DNA of 64,000 bases from NCBI GenBank assembly GCA_049273695.1, contig JBASRE010000036.1, positions 124,001 through 188,000 on the forward strand. The letters are read 5' to 3'. Source of the stretch: UBA11740 sp049273695 (lineage in GTDB: Bacteria > Acidobacteriota > Blastocatellia > Pyrinomonadales > Pyrinomonadaceae). How positions within the stretch are numbered: position 1 is the first letter of the stretch; every line of letters begins with the position of its first letter. This document shows positions 16,358 to 25,671 of this stretch, piece after piece. The position numbers were made by a program, and so were the translations under genes. The notes under the pieces are model-generated. The model was given only the letters and a program-made list of their open reading frames with translations. It was not told the origin of the DNA and did not search any database.

Positions 16358-18328
16358 CTACTTCGGGGGTGATGCAGCCGTGTTATCAGTTACGTTCTTG
16401 TCGGTAATGTTGATATCCGCTTTGGGTGAATTCGTTTGGACGTTGGCGTCCGCAGACTTGGTGCACGCATCCAGGCGCGCAAACACGCGGCGATCGGGCG
16501 CGTTGTGGGACAACGTGATGATGCACCCTTTCATCGTGGGTCTGCCGATGCCGGTGAGATTAACGCCAGTCGGCGGAACGATGGGCGGTGGGCCTGTGCC
16601 GCCGGGCTGCGTCATTCCTCCGGGCTTACCAGTGGTACCTCCGGTTTGAGTGCCGCCCGTGGAGCCGCCCGGGCGACAGCTTCCGCCGCCACAGGCAAAA
16701 AGGTAATCACCCGTGAAACTGTTGAAATAAAAGAGGCGATTCGGATCTGTGTCGTCCTGTAAACAGAAATCGAATCGTCGAACAATGACTGTCGCGGTGA
16801 CGGTGAATCCTCCCGCTTGTTGTCCAGTGATGGCGCGCGTGGTTGTGTAGCGTCCACCCTCGTTAACTTCCTGCGGCTTGATCCGAAGATTTTGAAAGTT
16901 GCCGCCGTCCATCGTGATAACGCCTTTCGAATCCAACTGAAGCGGCACGTCTTCCTTAATTCCCTCAAGCCCCCTCACCTCGACGGTGAGCGTCGTGCGC
17001 TCGCCGCGCATCAGATTCGTCTTGGGCGCGCTCAATTGCACGCCGACATTCCGATACGTACCCGTCGTTGGCGCGCCGTCTCCATCTTTGACCATCATTT
17101 CCTTCGGCCCCGTGATGTCACTCGGTGCCTCGAAAACGACTTTGCGCGGTGACTCAGCTAACGGCCTGATCAAGCCAAAGCCTCCGGAAACATTCTCAGG
17201 GCCCTTCTCAAAATCCGGCACCTTGCTACCCGGCGGACCGAAACGGAGAGTCGTGTTCGAAGCGTTCCCGTCGAACGGGCCGAAGATTTCGATTGGCCGT
17301 CCCTGTTGGCCCAAGGGCGGAATAGTAATTTTCGGATCAGGCGTAATCACCGCCCCGGATTCAGTCGTTCCCGGACGCGGCGTGATTTTCGGATCGGGCG
17401 TAATTACGGCGCCCGAGGGGGTTGTGGGGAAGACTGGAGTGTAGGGAATAGTGATCCGGCCAAGTTCTTCGCGAGCGGAGTCGCCAGTTACGAGACGGAT
17501 CGAAAACCCTGGATTGCCCCCTGACTCTGAAGTAGCCATCGGACTTGTGACGGGGCTTGCCGTCGGGTTGGGCTTAATCCGGTTTTCGTGGCTGTGATAG
17601 ATCCAAAAGGTCTGTTGAATCACGCTTTCGCGTTCCCTCTCGGGTGGCGCGGTGAACGGCTCCACAATCTTCCCATTAATTTCCAAAGCCAGCCCTTTCA
17701 GCTCACCTCCCTTCTTTGCGCGCTCTTCCGGCGTGTGTCCCTTTGGTTCACTAACTACGGTGCCGGAAATCGTATCTCCGGCCCTTATGTCATCAGGTAG
17801 AATCACGCGAACAGTTCCGGCCTTTGGTTCGAAGGTTATAGTCGTGAGGCCACCGCTCGACGTTACCTTGGCCGCACTGCTTCCGGCGGTAGTTTGCCCC
17901 GGCACCTCATTTGCCGTGCCGGAACTCGCCGTGACCGTGACGGTATCGGTAGCAGCGGCGGGACGGAGTTCTACCTTCACGTTCGTGGGCCTCGAAAGAT
18001 TGACTTCCACGTTTGCCCGCTCGAATTTGGCAAAGCCCTTCCCGGCTTCAACCGTGACCGTGTATCGACCGGGAAGAAGATTCGGGATACGGAAAAAGCC
18101 TTCATCGTTAGTCGTGGCAGAAGCGCGGTTGTTGCCTGAGTTCGCAGTCACGGTTACCCCGGGCACGGCTGCGCCATTAACGTCCGTCAACGTTCCCTCA
18201 ATAACCCCTGTCGTTGACGTCTGAGCCAATGAGCTCGGAACTGTTAGGCGAACCAGGCACCCTAGAACACTTAACGTTAGAATGAACATCGGCAGCCAAA
18301 GCCGACGAGAAGCGAGTCGGGTATTCAT
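16358..18328 (-). CDS. Exported protein with carboxypeptidase-regulatory-like domain
   Basis: This 656-residue protein has a signal peptide (cleavage near SSLAQ) and then an Ig-like carboxypeptidase regulatory domain at about residues 38-125 (TGVIEGTLTDVNGAAVPGVT, then FFRIPNLLPGRYTVTVEA), common in acidobacterial surface proteins. Later parts are beta-rich with a repeated SGAVITPDPKIT unit near residues 307-335 and a Gly/Thr/Pro-rich segment near 560-595. A Cys pair sits in FACGGGSC. GGAGGA lies just before the ATG. It is probably transcribed with the coiled-coil protein downstream. A role in surface or matrix structure is inference. Confidence 0.8.
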   Translation of the reverse strand: MNTRLASRRLWLPMFILTLSVLGCLVRLTVPSSLAQTSTTGVIEGTLTDVNGAAVPGVTVTANSGNNRASATTNDEGFFRIPNLLPGRYTVTVEAGKGFAKFERANVEVNLSRPTNVKVELRPAAATDTVTVTASSGTANEVPGQTTAGSSAAKVTSSGGLTTITFEPKAGTVRVILPDDIRAGDTISGTVVSEPKGHTPEERAKKGGELKGLALEINGKIVEPFTAPPERERESVIQQTFWIYHSHENRIKPNPTASPVTSPMATSESGGNPGFSIRLVTGDSAREELGRITIPYTPVFPTTPSGAVITPDPKITPRPGTTESGAVITPDPKITIPPLGQQGRPIEIFGPFDGNASNTTLRFGPPGSKVPDFEKGPENVSGGFGLIRPLAESPRKVVFEAPSDITGPKEMMVKDGDGAPTTGTYRNVGVQLSAPKTNLMRGERTTLTVEVRGLEGIKEDVPLQLDSKGVITMDGGNFQNLRIKPQEVNEGGRYTTTRAITGQQAGGFTVTATVIVRRFDFCLQDDTDPNRLFYFNSFTGDYLFACGGGSCRPGGSTGGTQTGGTTGKPGGMTQPGGTGPPPIVPPTGVNLTGIGRPTMKGCIITLSHNAPDRRVFARLDACTKSADANVQTNSPKADINITDKNVTDNTAASPPK

Positions 18329-18546
18329 TTGTTAAATCCTCCGAGATGGTGCTCCGGATCTGAGTCCGAAACTGTGACGCGAGCTTTCTAAGCGAGGTGA
18401 ACCTTAGCTGGATAATTACGGAGAACTATCTATCTGAATCGGCGATAATACCTATCACCAGTACCCGTGTGAGTCAATGTTAAGTTAGCGACAAGGAGCC
18501 TTTGACTCGTCAGGTAACACAGCCGGTGTCATATTCAGGAGGTTAC

Positions 18547-19671
18547 TTATTGATGGGTCGCACGCCAATACTGCTCATGAATTCGCTTGGCCCAACTCCA
18601 GAAGCGGCCGTGGCGAACGCTTGAGGGCTCGTTTGCCCAGAGATCCTTCTGGAAATAAATACTCTCGCCCTCAATATCTATGACCGTCATCAGGTCGTGA
18701 TCGTAGTGAACCACCGGGGGATGACCGGCGATCTCGGCGGCTAGATTAGCAGCGGCTACTTCGCCTTGGTGAACCGCCAGATGTCCCATTTTGGGGCCGC
18801 TGAAGTTCACACAGTCACCCACCGCATACATCCTTTCCATTCCGATGACTTTCATGGTCCAGTCTACATTGATGTAGTCATCCTCACTGGTAATACCGAG
18901 CCGGGAGGCCGCGCTCGAGCCTTGGAAGGGTGGAAGCAACATCAGAAGGTCGTAATCGAGTTGGCGGCCGTCATTGGTAATTAATGTCGATGATGTAACC
19001 CGGCTGACGTGAATATTCGGCAAGTACTCAATCCGCCTTTTCTGTAAGGAAGCAGCCAGAAGTTTCGTCAGCTTGCTGTCGTCAAACTCAGATCCGGGAG
19101 CGCCGGGGTTAACAATCGTAATCGTTGTCTTCTCACGGTCGCCGTTTTCATCGACGCAGCGCGCCAAAGCAAATGCCGACTCGTAAACTGGAACGGGAAG
19201 CCTCGCGTCGGGACATTGACCGATGATGACCCGTCCACACTCAAAACTGCGAACAGCTTCGCGAAACTTGAGAGCACCTTCCAGATCGAGAAGGTGATGC
19301 GCGTGTTCGAAAAATCCGGTAACCCTCTCGGTTGCCAGCCGCCGCCCCAAAGCGAAGATGAGATAGTCATAAGGAATAGTGCCGGTTACATCCCCGTGCG
19401 CAATTATCACTTCTCGGTCATCCGCGTTAATCCGCGCTACTTCACCTTCAATGAAAGTGATCCGCCGATTGAGCATCGATTTGCGCAGGTCAAAGGAAAC
19501 ATCGTCAACTTCACATTGTCCGAAAGCCAACCTGACCAGCGCCGGGTAGAAAAGAAACTGAGCGCTGCGTGAAACCAGCGTGATTTGATGCTCGTCACTA
19601 AGCTGCCTGGCAAGCGACTCCGCCGCCACTACTCCGGCGAAACCGCCACCCAGAATCAGTATTCTCGCCAT
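18547..19671 (-). CDS. FAD-dependent pyridine nucleotide-disulfide oxidoreductase (NDH-2/SQR-like)
   Basis: This 374-residue flavoprotein starts at ATG 19671 with a GAGGTGA site. The FAD-binding GGGFAG is at the N-terminus, and a late FAD motif MYAVGDCVNFSGPKMGHLA is near the C-terminus. The overall layout is that of type II NADH dehydrogenases and sulfide:quinone reductases, which pass electrons to quinone at the membrane surface. A Cys-containing segment (IIGQCPDARLPVPVYE) resembles the SQR group, but the required cysteine set is not clearly complete. It lies 27 bases after the ABC ATPase stop on the same strand, in a stress-protein transcript. Confidence 0.85.
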   Translation of the reverse strand: MARILILGGGFAGVVAAESLARQLSDEHQITLVSRSAQFLFYPALVRLAFGQCEVDDVSFDLRKSMLNRRITFIEGEVARINADDREVIIAHGDVTGTIPYDYLIFALGRRLATERVTGFFEHAHHLLDLEGALKFREAVRSFECGRVIIGQCPDARLPVPVYESAFALARCVDENGDREKTTITIVNPGAPGSEFDDSKLTKLLAASLQKRRIEYLPNIHVSRVTSSTLITNDGRQLDYDLLMLLPPFQGSSAASRLGITSEDDYINVDWTMKVIGMERMYAVGDCVNFSGPKMGHLAVHQGEVAAANLAAEIAGHPPVVHYDHDLMTVIDIEGESIYFQKDLWANEPSSVRHGRFWSWAKRIHEQYWRATHQ

Positions 19672-19698
19672 AGTAAGAATCACCTCAATCGCTAACAA

Positions 19699-20601
19699 TC
19701 ACAGCACACGCTCCAAAGGACGGCGCGTTTTGTCCCAGGGATCGGATACAGAATAGTCAGATATTACTGTTCCATTGTCGGCGTGAGTCAGGCGTGTGAC
19801 CGCAGGCACCGAGCTGGCTTCGAACTCGGGCACACTGCCGGTGAAGACTATCCGGCCTTCATCGAGCGCAATTACCTTTGATGGGGGAAGCTCTTGCATC
19901 GACGTGACTTCTTCGTTGATTACGTCCTCGCCGGTCTGCCGCGCTCGATGCGTAGCAAGGTATGGAATCTCGTCCAGCTTCTTCGTTACATAGATCGAGG
20001 ACATTCCATGGATGTCGCGCGCTCGAACAACCAGATCGAGAATGTGAATGGCCGTCAGGGGATCGAGGCCGGACGCAGGTTCATCGAAAAGCATGATTGA
20101 CCGCCAGCCAACCAGCGCACGAGCCAATTCGACTCGACGCCGCATTCCGCCGGACAATTCCCACGGGAGCTTTTCCGCATCCTGTTGAAGTCCAACAAAC
20201 TGTAAGACCTCCATTACTGCCTGACGCGTTTCATCCTCCGGCACGTTAAGTTCGTCCAGTCGGTAAGCGACGTTGTCGTAAACCGTGAGGCCGGTAAAGA
20301 GCGAGTCTTCCTGAAAAACGATTCCGATGCGATTCCCTCGCAACTCGAGAAGCTCCGTTTCATCAAGCTGAGCAACATCACGCCCTTCGATTAAGATTTG
20401 TCCGCTGTCCGGACGCTCTAAAGCTATAGCCAGCTTCATCAGCACAGATTTGCCTGAGCCTGAGGCGCCGGTGATAAAGATCAGCTCGCCGCGCTCCAAC
20501 TTGAAGTTGATATCGGATAAGACTTGTTTCTCGTCGAAGCTTAGCGAGACGTCGCGAAACTCTATCGCGGGAATGCTATTAGTCTCCGTTTCCATTTCCA
20601 T
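19699..20601 (-). CDS. MlaF-like ABC transporter ATPase without an adjacent permease
   Basis: The 300-residue protein is a complete ABC ATPase: Walker A GASGSGKS (45-52), Q-loop Gln97, signature LSGGM (149-153), Walker B IMLFDEP with Glu174. The sequence is closest in style to MlaF-type lipid-transport ATPases. The switch histidine that normally follows the strand after Walker B is not there: the sequence reads YVTKKLDE (204-211), with Lys at the expected position. A C-terminal extension of about 60 residues follows. No permease or substrate-binding gene lies nearby, so the membrane partner is elsewhere or the ATPase has another role. Its start overlaps the upstream stress-protein gene by 23 bases. 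Confidence 0.85.
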   Translation of the reverse strand: MEMETETNSIPAIEFRDVSLSFDEKQVLSDINFKLERGELIFITGASGSGKSVLMKLAIALERPDSGQILIEGRDVAQLDETELLELRGNRIGIVFQEDSLFTGLTVYDNVAYRLDELNVPEDETRQAVMEVLQFVGLQQDAEKLPWELSGGMRRRVELARALVGWRSIMLFDEPASGLDPLTAIHILDLVVRARDIHGMSSIYVTKKLDEIPYLATHRARQTGEDVINEEVTSMQELPPSKVIALDEGRIVFTGSVPEFEASSVPAVTRLTHADNGTVISDYSVSDPWDKTRRPLERVL

Positions 20602-21559
20602 TTGTTCTTCGTTTGCGCCTTCTCGTGCGAACGACTTCGACGGAGCAGTGCGCGCGCGCCGCTACCGCGCCGGCGGTGCTGCCGAGCAAGAATTTCTCAA
20701 GCCGATTACTCAAACCCGTAGCGCCGAGAAAGATGCAGTCGGCGCGCCATTCTTCGGCGACCTGAACCAGCACTTTCTTCGGGTCACCGTCAAAAACATC
20801 AGCCATGGCGCGCAGACCGGCCGTCCTAAGTTTCCTGGCTGCGGCGTCAACAAGTCGTTGGCACCTCTTGTGCTCTGCCTTATTGACTGACTGTATTGAA
20901 TGTCTCAAAAGAGGAACCATCCCACCGACAACGGTCAAGTCGAGCGGTTGGTCAACAGTCACTACGCGCACCTCGCTCTTTGCCGGCCAGTTTCGCGCGG
21001 CGACTTGTTCCAACGCCTTCTCTGAGCTGCGGGAACCATCAAGCGCGAGAAGGATTCGAACCGGAAAATCCGGCTCATCAAGTTTCCCGCGCGCCACGCG
21101 CACGGAACAGCGCGCTTCATTGAGCAGCCACTGGGAAATGCTCCCGAGGAATAACCGGCCGAGCGCCGAGCGTCCATGAGAACCCGCTACGATAAGATCA
21201 GCCTTCCACGCTTCGGCTTTGGAAAACAGTTCCCACGTGGGCGAGCCCCACACGGCTTCGTGCTTTACCTTCCACGCCGGGAAGAGTGACTTGAAGCGCG
21301 AGGCGGCCTTTTCGGCCATCGCGTTTGCGTCGACAACAGCCTGCGACCCCGCCATGTACTTACGTTCCAATCCGAGCAGACCTTTCGTGGTAGTCGCCAT
21401 TTCAACAATTTCCAGCGCGGAGGGTGGCGGTGGAGATAGCCAAATCTCCGCAACACTCATAACGAGCGCCTCGCCCTTGGTTGGCAAACCGGCGTGAGTA
21501 AGATCAGCAAGCGCCGAGTCGGCGCATTCAGAACCGTCATAAGCAATTAGCAGTCTCAT
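20579..21559 (-). CDS. Tandem universal stress protein, second subfamily
   Basis: This 326-residue protein has two Usp domains. The first (about 1-155) keeps an ATP loop GSHG-x9-GS and carries a Pro-rich insertion (WLSPPPPSALE) after the first strand; the second (about 165-310) has GATG followed ten residues later by GS. Both end with the CSV(R/E)V strand. The C-terminus is a basic tail (RRRKRRTNGNGNGD) that may contact nucleic acid or membrane. It is the promoter-proximal gene of a minus-strand run with the ABC ATPase and FAD oxidoreductase. The gene at 29446 is its close paralogue, with the same insertion. Confidence 0.9.
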   Translation of the reverse strand: MRLLIAYDGSECADSALADLTHAGLPTKGEALVMSVAEIWLSPPPPSALEIVEMATTTKGLLGLERKYMAGSQAVVDANAMAEKAASRFKSLFPAWKVKHEAVWGSPTWELFSKAEAWKADLIVAGSHGRSALGRLFLGSISQWLLNEARCSVRVARGKLDEPDFPVRILLALDGSRSSEKALEQVAARNWPAKSEVRVVTVDQPLDLTVVGGMVPLLRHSIQSVNKAEHKRCQRLVDAAARKLRTAGLRAMADVFDGDPKKVLVQVAEEWRADCIFLGATGLSNRLEKFLLGSTAGAVAARAHCSVEVVRTRRRKRRTNGNGNGD

Positions 21560-21814
21560 AAATCACCTCCGCACCCGTGGCAAACCGATGGGTTAACTCG
21601 AACGTCAGTAGGGCAATCGTCATACCGATTAAGAAGACGAGGAAATAGTGTTTGTTCAAAAAGGAGAGCTCGTAAGAGTGCGCAAAAGTCCGCAGTGGCT
21701 ACCGAAAAAACCTCAGTAATCTTGCTTCTCCTCGGCTAGCGCACAGTAGAGTGAGCCTCTGCATAACCGGTACAAGCATTGCACGCAATGAGGTGAAAGG
21801 ATGGTCTCGTTACA

Positions 21815-22534
21815 ATGCGCGAGACACTTAGGTTAGACCGCCACGCCCAGCACGCGTGGGTACACTTTGCGATTCGCGTTCTTATCGCAGTCCTGCTAAT
21901 CGTTTTGCTTCTCGTACTTGCTGAAGACTCAGTTGGACAACCATCTAAGCGAGGCCTGACGTCAGCCGAAATCATGGAAGCCGACCAGCGGCTGTCTGAC
22001 TTAGGCTATTGGACCGGACCCATCGACGGCAGTTTCGACGGCAGCTCGGAACACGCACTGATTGCCTTTCAAAAAATAGAAGGCCGGAAGCGCACAGGAA
22101 AGCTGACGGCCGGCGAACTCGAAGCGCTGAAGTTTGCAACTCGCCCAGAGCCTCGCGATTCAACTTATCCTCATGTTGAAGTCGATCTCAAACGGCAGGT
22201 CTTAATGGTGGTAGATGCTTCAGGTCAGGCGACCCACATCATTCCTGTAAGCAGCGGCAACGAAGGGAGCTACTGGGATCACGGGCAGATTCACCGAGCG
22301 CATACACCCCGCGGCACCTTCAAAGTATTGAGAAAAATCGCCGGTTGGCGCCGAAGTTCACTTGGACTTCTTTACTACCCGAACTACATCGTCAATGGCA
22401 TCGCGATTCACGGCAGCCTGTCAGTTCCCGCTTTCCCAGCCAGTCACGGTTGCATCCGCATTCCAATGTTCGCGGCAAAAGAGTTGAGCGAGATGACGCC
22501 GGTGGGAACGATCGTCGTGGTCTACGGTGATTAG
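21815..22534 (+). CDS. L,D-transpeptidase (YkuD) with peptidoglycan-binding domain
   Basis: The 239-residue protein has an N-terminal membrane anchor or signal (core IRVLIAVLLIVLLLVLA), a peptidoglycan-binding repeat at about residues 48-105 (ADQRLSDLGYWTGPIDGSFD), and a YkuD domain with the catalytic motif HGSLSVPAFPASHGCIRIP, nucleophile Cys213. Such enzymes make 3-3 cross-links in peptidoglycan or attach proteins to it, in the periplasm. The length is normal. It is divergent from the stress-protein operon across about 255 bases that may hold both promoters. Confidence 0.9.
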   Translation: MRETLRLDRHAQHAWVHFAIRVLIAVLLIVLLLVLAEDSVGQPSKRGLTSAEIMEADQRLSDLGYWTGPIDGSFDGSSEHALIAFQKIEGRKRTGKLTAGELEALKFATRPEPRDSTYPHVEVDLKRQVLMVVDASGQATHIIPVSSGNEGSYWDHGQIHRAHTPRGTFKVLRKIAGWRRSSLGLLYYPNYIVNGIAIHGSLSVPAFPASHGCIRIPMFAAKELSEMTPVGTIVVVYGD

Positions 22535-22728
22535 TGGCGTGCGATCAGATTGCGCAAGCCGGATGCGTCGAAATCGCGAAGTTTCACGCATGCATGAGTA
22601 GCCTTACCCAGCGGCCAGACAAATAACTGCTTTTTAACCGGCCAAAACTCAGTAGATATAACAGTGACGGGGCGGAACGCCGATTGCGGTTTCGTTCGAT
22701 GTATTTAGAACTTGATTCAGAAGGTCCC

Positions 22729-23277
22729 ATGTTTATTCACGACATGACTGAAGCGGAATGTCGCCAGGCTTTGAGGGAGGCCAAGGTCGGCCGACTAGCG
22801 TGCGCGCAGGGCAATCAACCTTATGTCGTGCCGATTTATTTTGCCTACGATGGTCACCATCTCTACGCCATCAGCACTATGGGACGAAAAATTGAATGGA
22901 TGCGAGCAAATCCGCTTGTCTGTGTAGAAGTCGATAACATTACGAGCCACGATGAATCGAAGAGCGTGATTGTCTTTGGGCGTTACGAGGAGTTATCAGA
23001 TATTCCCGAAAACAAATACGCGCGGGAGCAAGCTCTCGCACTTCTGCAAAGACGGTCGGCCTGGTGGTGGGAACCTGCCTGTATTTGTGAAGACCATCGC
23101 GACAGTCCACATTCTTGTAGACCTGTCGCGTATCGCATTCACATAGATCGCATAAGCGGACATCATGCGACACCCGATAAGGTGACATCCAGTGAGACGC
23201 GAGCCCAAAGCAAACCAGCAAGAACAAACCTGATTAGTAATTTGTTAGCGCGTGCAAGACTTCAAATGAACCAATAG
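22729..23277 (+). CDS. Pyridoxamine 5'-phosphate oxidase-like split-barrel protein, second copy
   Basis: This 182-residue protein parallels the one at 11459: an N-terminal helix (MTEAECRQALREAKVGRLAC), then QPYVVPIYFAYDGHHLYAIST and IVFGRYEEL. It is longer by a basic C-terminal tail of about 40 residues. The ATG at 22729 has AGAAGG close upstream; the frame is also open from a TTG at 22684 and an ATG at 22699. It is followed after 11 bases by a broken universal stress gene, repeating the pairing seen at 10-12 kb in the opposite order. The cofactor is unknown. Confidence 0.8.
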   Translation: MFIHDMTEAECRQALREAKVGRLACAQGNQPYVVPIYFAYDGHHLYAISTMGRKIEWMRANPLVCVEVDNITSHDESKSVIVFGRYEELSDIPENKYAREQALALLQRRSAWWWEPACICEDHRDSPHSCRPVAYRIHIDRISGHHATPDKVTSSETRAQSKPARTNLISNLLARARLQMNQ

Positions 23278-23288
23278 AAGGAGCTGCA

Positions 23289-24189
23289 ATGATTAAACTC
23301 GAACGCATACCGATTTGACGACGGAATCAGACGAGGCGCTGCGCTATGCAATAGCCCTCGCCAGCGCATACAAGGCGAAGCTGATGCTTCTGTACTGCCG
23401 TCAACCGGGTTCGATTGTTGAATGGAGCACCGGCTCGGGCGCAGCACGTCTGTTCGAGCTGTCACTCTTTACGCACATGGATGCAAATGAGCTGAAGGGT
23501 CTTGATTGGGAAGGCGTTATCGCAGAAGGCGACGACAAAGGCTTAGCAATCGCAAACGAAGCAGCCAAACGAAACGCAGACTTAATTGTCATGCGTTCCC
23601 GGCGGCGACCTCATGCTGCGGCACTCCTCGGTTCGACTGCGGAAACAGTATCGCGGACTGCGCCATGTCCGGTGCTGGTGACTCATCCAAGCGAACGTGA
23701 GTGGGTGGGTCTAACAACTAGTGAAATCGATCTCCGTCGTGTGCTGGTTGCGTACGACGCCTCATCACACGCGGATTTGGCGCTAAACCATGCCATTTCA
23801 TTGGCTCAGGAATATCAGGCTGAAATACGTCTGCTTCATGTAATTAGTGACGTGGAGAAAACAGAAGACCTTGAAGTCACCTGGTCGAGCGCGGAGAAGG
23901 AGCTCTCTTATGAGATTGCCGCCGATCGCTTGCAGCGAGCAATCCCAAAGAAGCCTTTCTCTGGTGCAATATCATCACCGCAATACGCTCTGGTCAGCCG
24001 GCAAACGAAATTCTGGCTTACGCTGAGGAGCATGAAATCGATCTCATTTGCATGGGCGCGAGTGGAACTGGATTCAGTTTGGACAAGTTGTTTGGCTCAA
24101 CACTAGATCGTGTCCTCCGCCATGCTCCATGTCCGGTCTTGGTTTCACGGCCAATGAAGAAAGCAGCGGCCTCGATTAAAGCGGCGTGA
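23289..24189 (+). pseudogene. Universal stress protein gene with two frame disruptions
   Basis: The ATG at 23289 (after GAAGGAGC) opens as MIKLERI, the normal start of this family, but the expected next residues (LCPTDL in the copy at 10039) are partly missing and the frame stops at 23316. The main body continues from about 23315 in another frame. Near 23945, at a short A run, the frame shifts again: the continuous product would read EAFLWCNIITAIRSGQPANE and end with the ATP loop GASGTGFSLDKLFGST and PCPVLVSRP at the stop at 24189. Everything else is intact, so the lesions are recent or are sequence errors. Confidence 0.8.
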
Positions 24190-24221
24190 CCGGTCGTCTG
24201 CGCGTTAGATGCACGATTAAG

Positions 24222-24347
24222 AAAGCATGGGTTCTTGATAAGCTAGCGCCGGTTGAATCTCTTGCCCTTGTCCTCACTGACGTCCCCGTTCCCCAGCCGG
24301 CCGCCGATGAAGTCCTGGTGCAAATGCCCTCGCTTGTTCGAACGTGA
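24222..24347 (+). pseudogene. Remnant of the N-terminus of a zinc alcohol dehydrogenase
   Basis: Forty-one codons read KAWVLDKLAPVESLALVLTD, then VPVPQPAADEVLVQ, and stop at TGA 24345-24347. This is the typical start of a zinc-dependent alcohol dehydrogenase, with the initiator ATG changed and the rest of the gene gone. Just before the stop, traces of the catalytic-cysteine segment remain in a shifted frame. It lies between the broken stress-protein gene and the DUF6064-like gene. It is unrelated in detail to the intact dehydrogenase at 2559. Confidence 0.65.
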
Positions 24348-24383
24348 CGGCATAGCAGCCCGAACACAGGAAGAGTACTGAGC

Positions 24384-25127
24384 ATGATTCCTTTCACCGT
24401 CGATCAGTTTCTTAATGTTTTCGCTCGATACAACGAGGCAGTGTGGCCTGCACAAATTGTCCTTTACGCTATTGCCTTATGCGCAATCGGCCTGGCGATT
24501 CAACGTTCCTCGGACTTCAGTCGGAGCATTGCCTTTTTATTATCCGTTCTCTGGCTGTGGAGCGGCATTGTCTATCACTTGATTTTCTTCAGCCGGATAA
24601 ACCCGGCGGCGTACCTCTTCGGAGTGCTTTTCATCTTTCAGGCATTCCTTTTCATTTACGCAGGCGTGTTGAAAAGAAAGATATCGTTTAGCTTTCCACG
24701 TAGGCCCTACGGGATCATCGGCGGACTGTTTCTCGTTTACGCTCTCGTTATCTATCCCATTCTCAGTTACAACCTGGGGCATAGATATCCCATGACACCG
24801 ACCTTCGGTGTCCCTTGCCCAACCATAATCTTTACCTTTGGAATGTTTCTCTGGAGTCGGCGCACGGTTCCTATTTACATCCTGGTCATTCCATTGCTTT
24901 GGTCTCTGGTTGGCTTGTCGGCTGCGTTGTCTCTCGGAATGAAAGAAGACTTTGGTCTGGTTATCGCGGGGCTGCTAGGCTTCTTATTGATCCTATTGCG
25001 AAATCGCATGAAGCGCCCTTCTACCCCGGTCAATTTGTCGCACGACGCAGGCTGCTTGCCAACCCCCCGGGTTTTACATCAATCCGATAAAAGACCAGGA
25101 GATCGGATTGATCGCGGACAAGTTTAG
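24384..25127 (+). CDS. DUF6064-like multi-pass membrane protein
   Basis: The 247-residue protein begins IPFTVDQFLNVFARYNEAVW, as in the DUF6064 family, and has about seven hydrophobic segments. Conserved-looking features are the WSGIVYHLIFFSRINPAA stretch and a PTFGVPCPT segment containing the only central cysteine. The function of the family is unknown. The predicted C-terminal 40 residues are polar and irregular. It is convergent with the TspO-like gene, 55 bases away. Confidence 0.75.
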   Translation: MIPFTVDQFLNVFARYNEAVWPAQIVLYAIALCAIGLAIQRSSDFSRSIAFLLSVLWLWSGIVYHLIFFSRINPAAYLFGVLFIFQAFLFIYAGVLKRKISFSFPRRPYGIIGGLFLVYALVIYPILSYNLGHRYPMTPTFGVPCPTIIFTFGMFLWSRRTVPIYILVIPLLWSLVGLSAALSLGMKEDFGLVIAGLLGFLLILLRNRMKRPSTPVNLSHDAGCLPTPRVLHQSDKRPGDRIDRGQV

Positions 25128-25182
25128 TTTGTCTGAATCTTCGCTGCCATTTGCTAACTCTCGAGGGGAAGAAATAGTCAGA

Positions 25183-25671
25183 TTACGTCCGGCGCCGATT
25201 CATTTTCCACAAAGCGTAACCCCACCAGACAGCGTACAACCGGTAAAGGAGGTAAGGTACTAACGCCCAAGCTGCAACCGAATCAAACCGGATCAGACAC
25301 AGGAGTAAGGCAATGTCCAATACTGGAAACAGGCTCGCCGCGACAAAGCTTATGAATAGATTGCGGGCGCGAAAGAATACGTAGTTCCAAAGCGCATTCA
25401 CCGCCATCATAAAGATGATTAACGAAAGAGTACCAACTCGTAATCCGAAATCACCCTCATGTCTGAGAATGCGAAAGATCAGCGCAAAAAAGATCGCATA
25501 GTAAACGAACCCGATTCCGTACCACACCCCAAGCGGAGCAGCATATGGTGGGAACTGTAGTGTCGCAAAATACGACTTGACGTTCTTGCCCGCGCACAGC
25601 CCCTCCAGAACAGCAGCGACTAGACAAATGCCAAGAGAGATCAGTACTGCTGTCGTAATTGACATGTTCAC
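25183..25671 (-). CDS. TspO/MBR-family membrane protein
   Basis: This 162-residue protein has five transmembrane helices and the family pattern: FPPYAAPLGVWYGIGFVYYA after helix 1, then ALWNYVFF in helix 3, and the Trp-rich end LYAVWWGYALWKMN. TspO proteins bind porphyrins or sterol-like ligands and modulate oxidative or osmotic stress responses. The GTG start at 25671 overlaps the stop of the CPBP protease gene as GTGA; an ATG lies two codons further in. The two genes are therefore coupled. Confidence 0.8.
   Translation of the reverse strand: MNMSITTAVLISLGICLVAAVLEGLCAGKNVKSYFATLQFPPYAAPLGVWYGIGFVYYAIFFALIFRILRHEGDFGLRVGTLSLIIFMMAVNALWNYVFFRARNLFISFVAASLFPVLDIALLLCLIRFDSVAAWALVPYLLYRLYAVWWGYALWKMNRRRT

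Noticed and set aside
17652..18224. Plus-strand ORF of 190 codons
   Set aside because: It lies antisense to the regulatory-like exported protein, which has a signal peptide, a domain and a ribosome-binding site.
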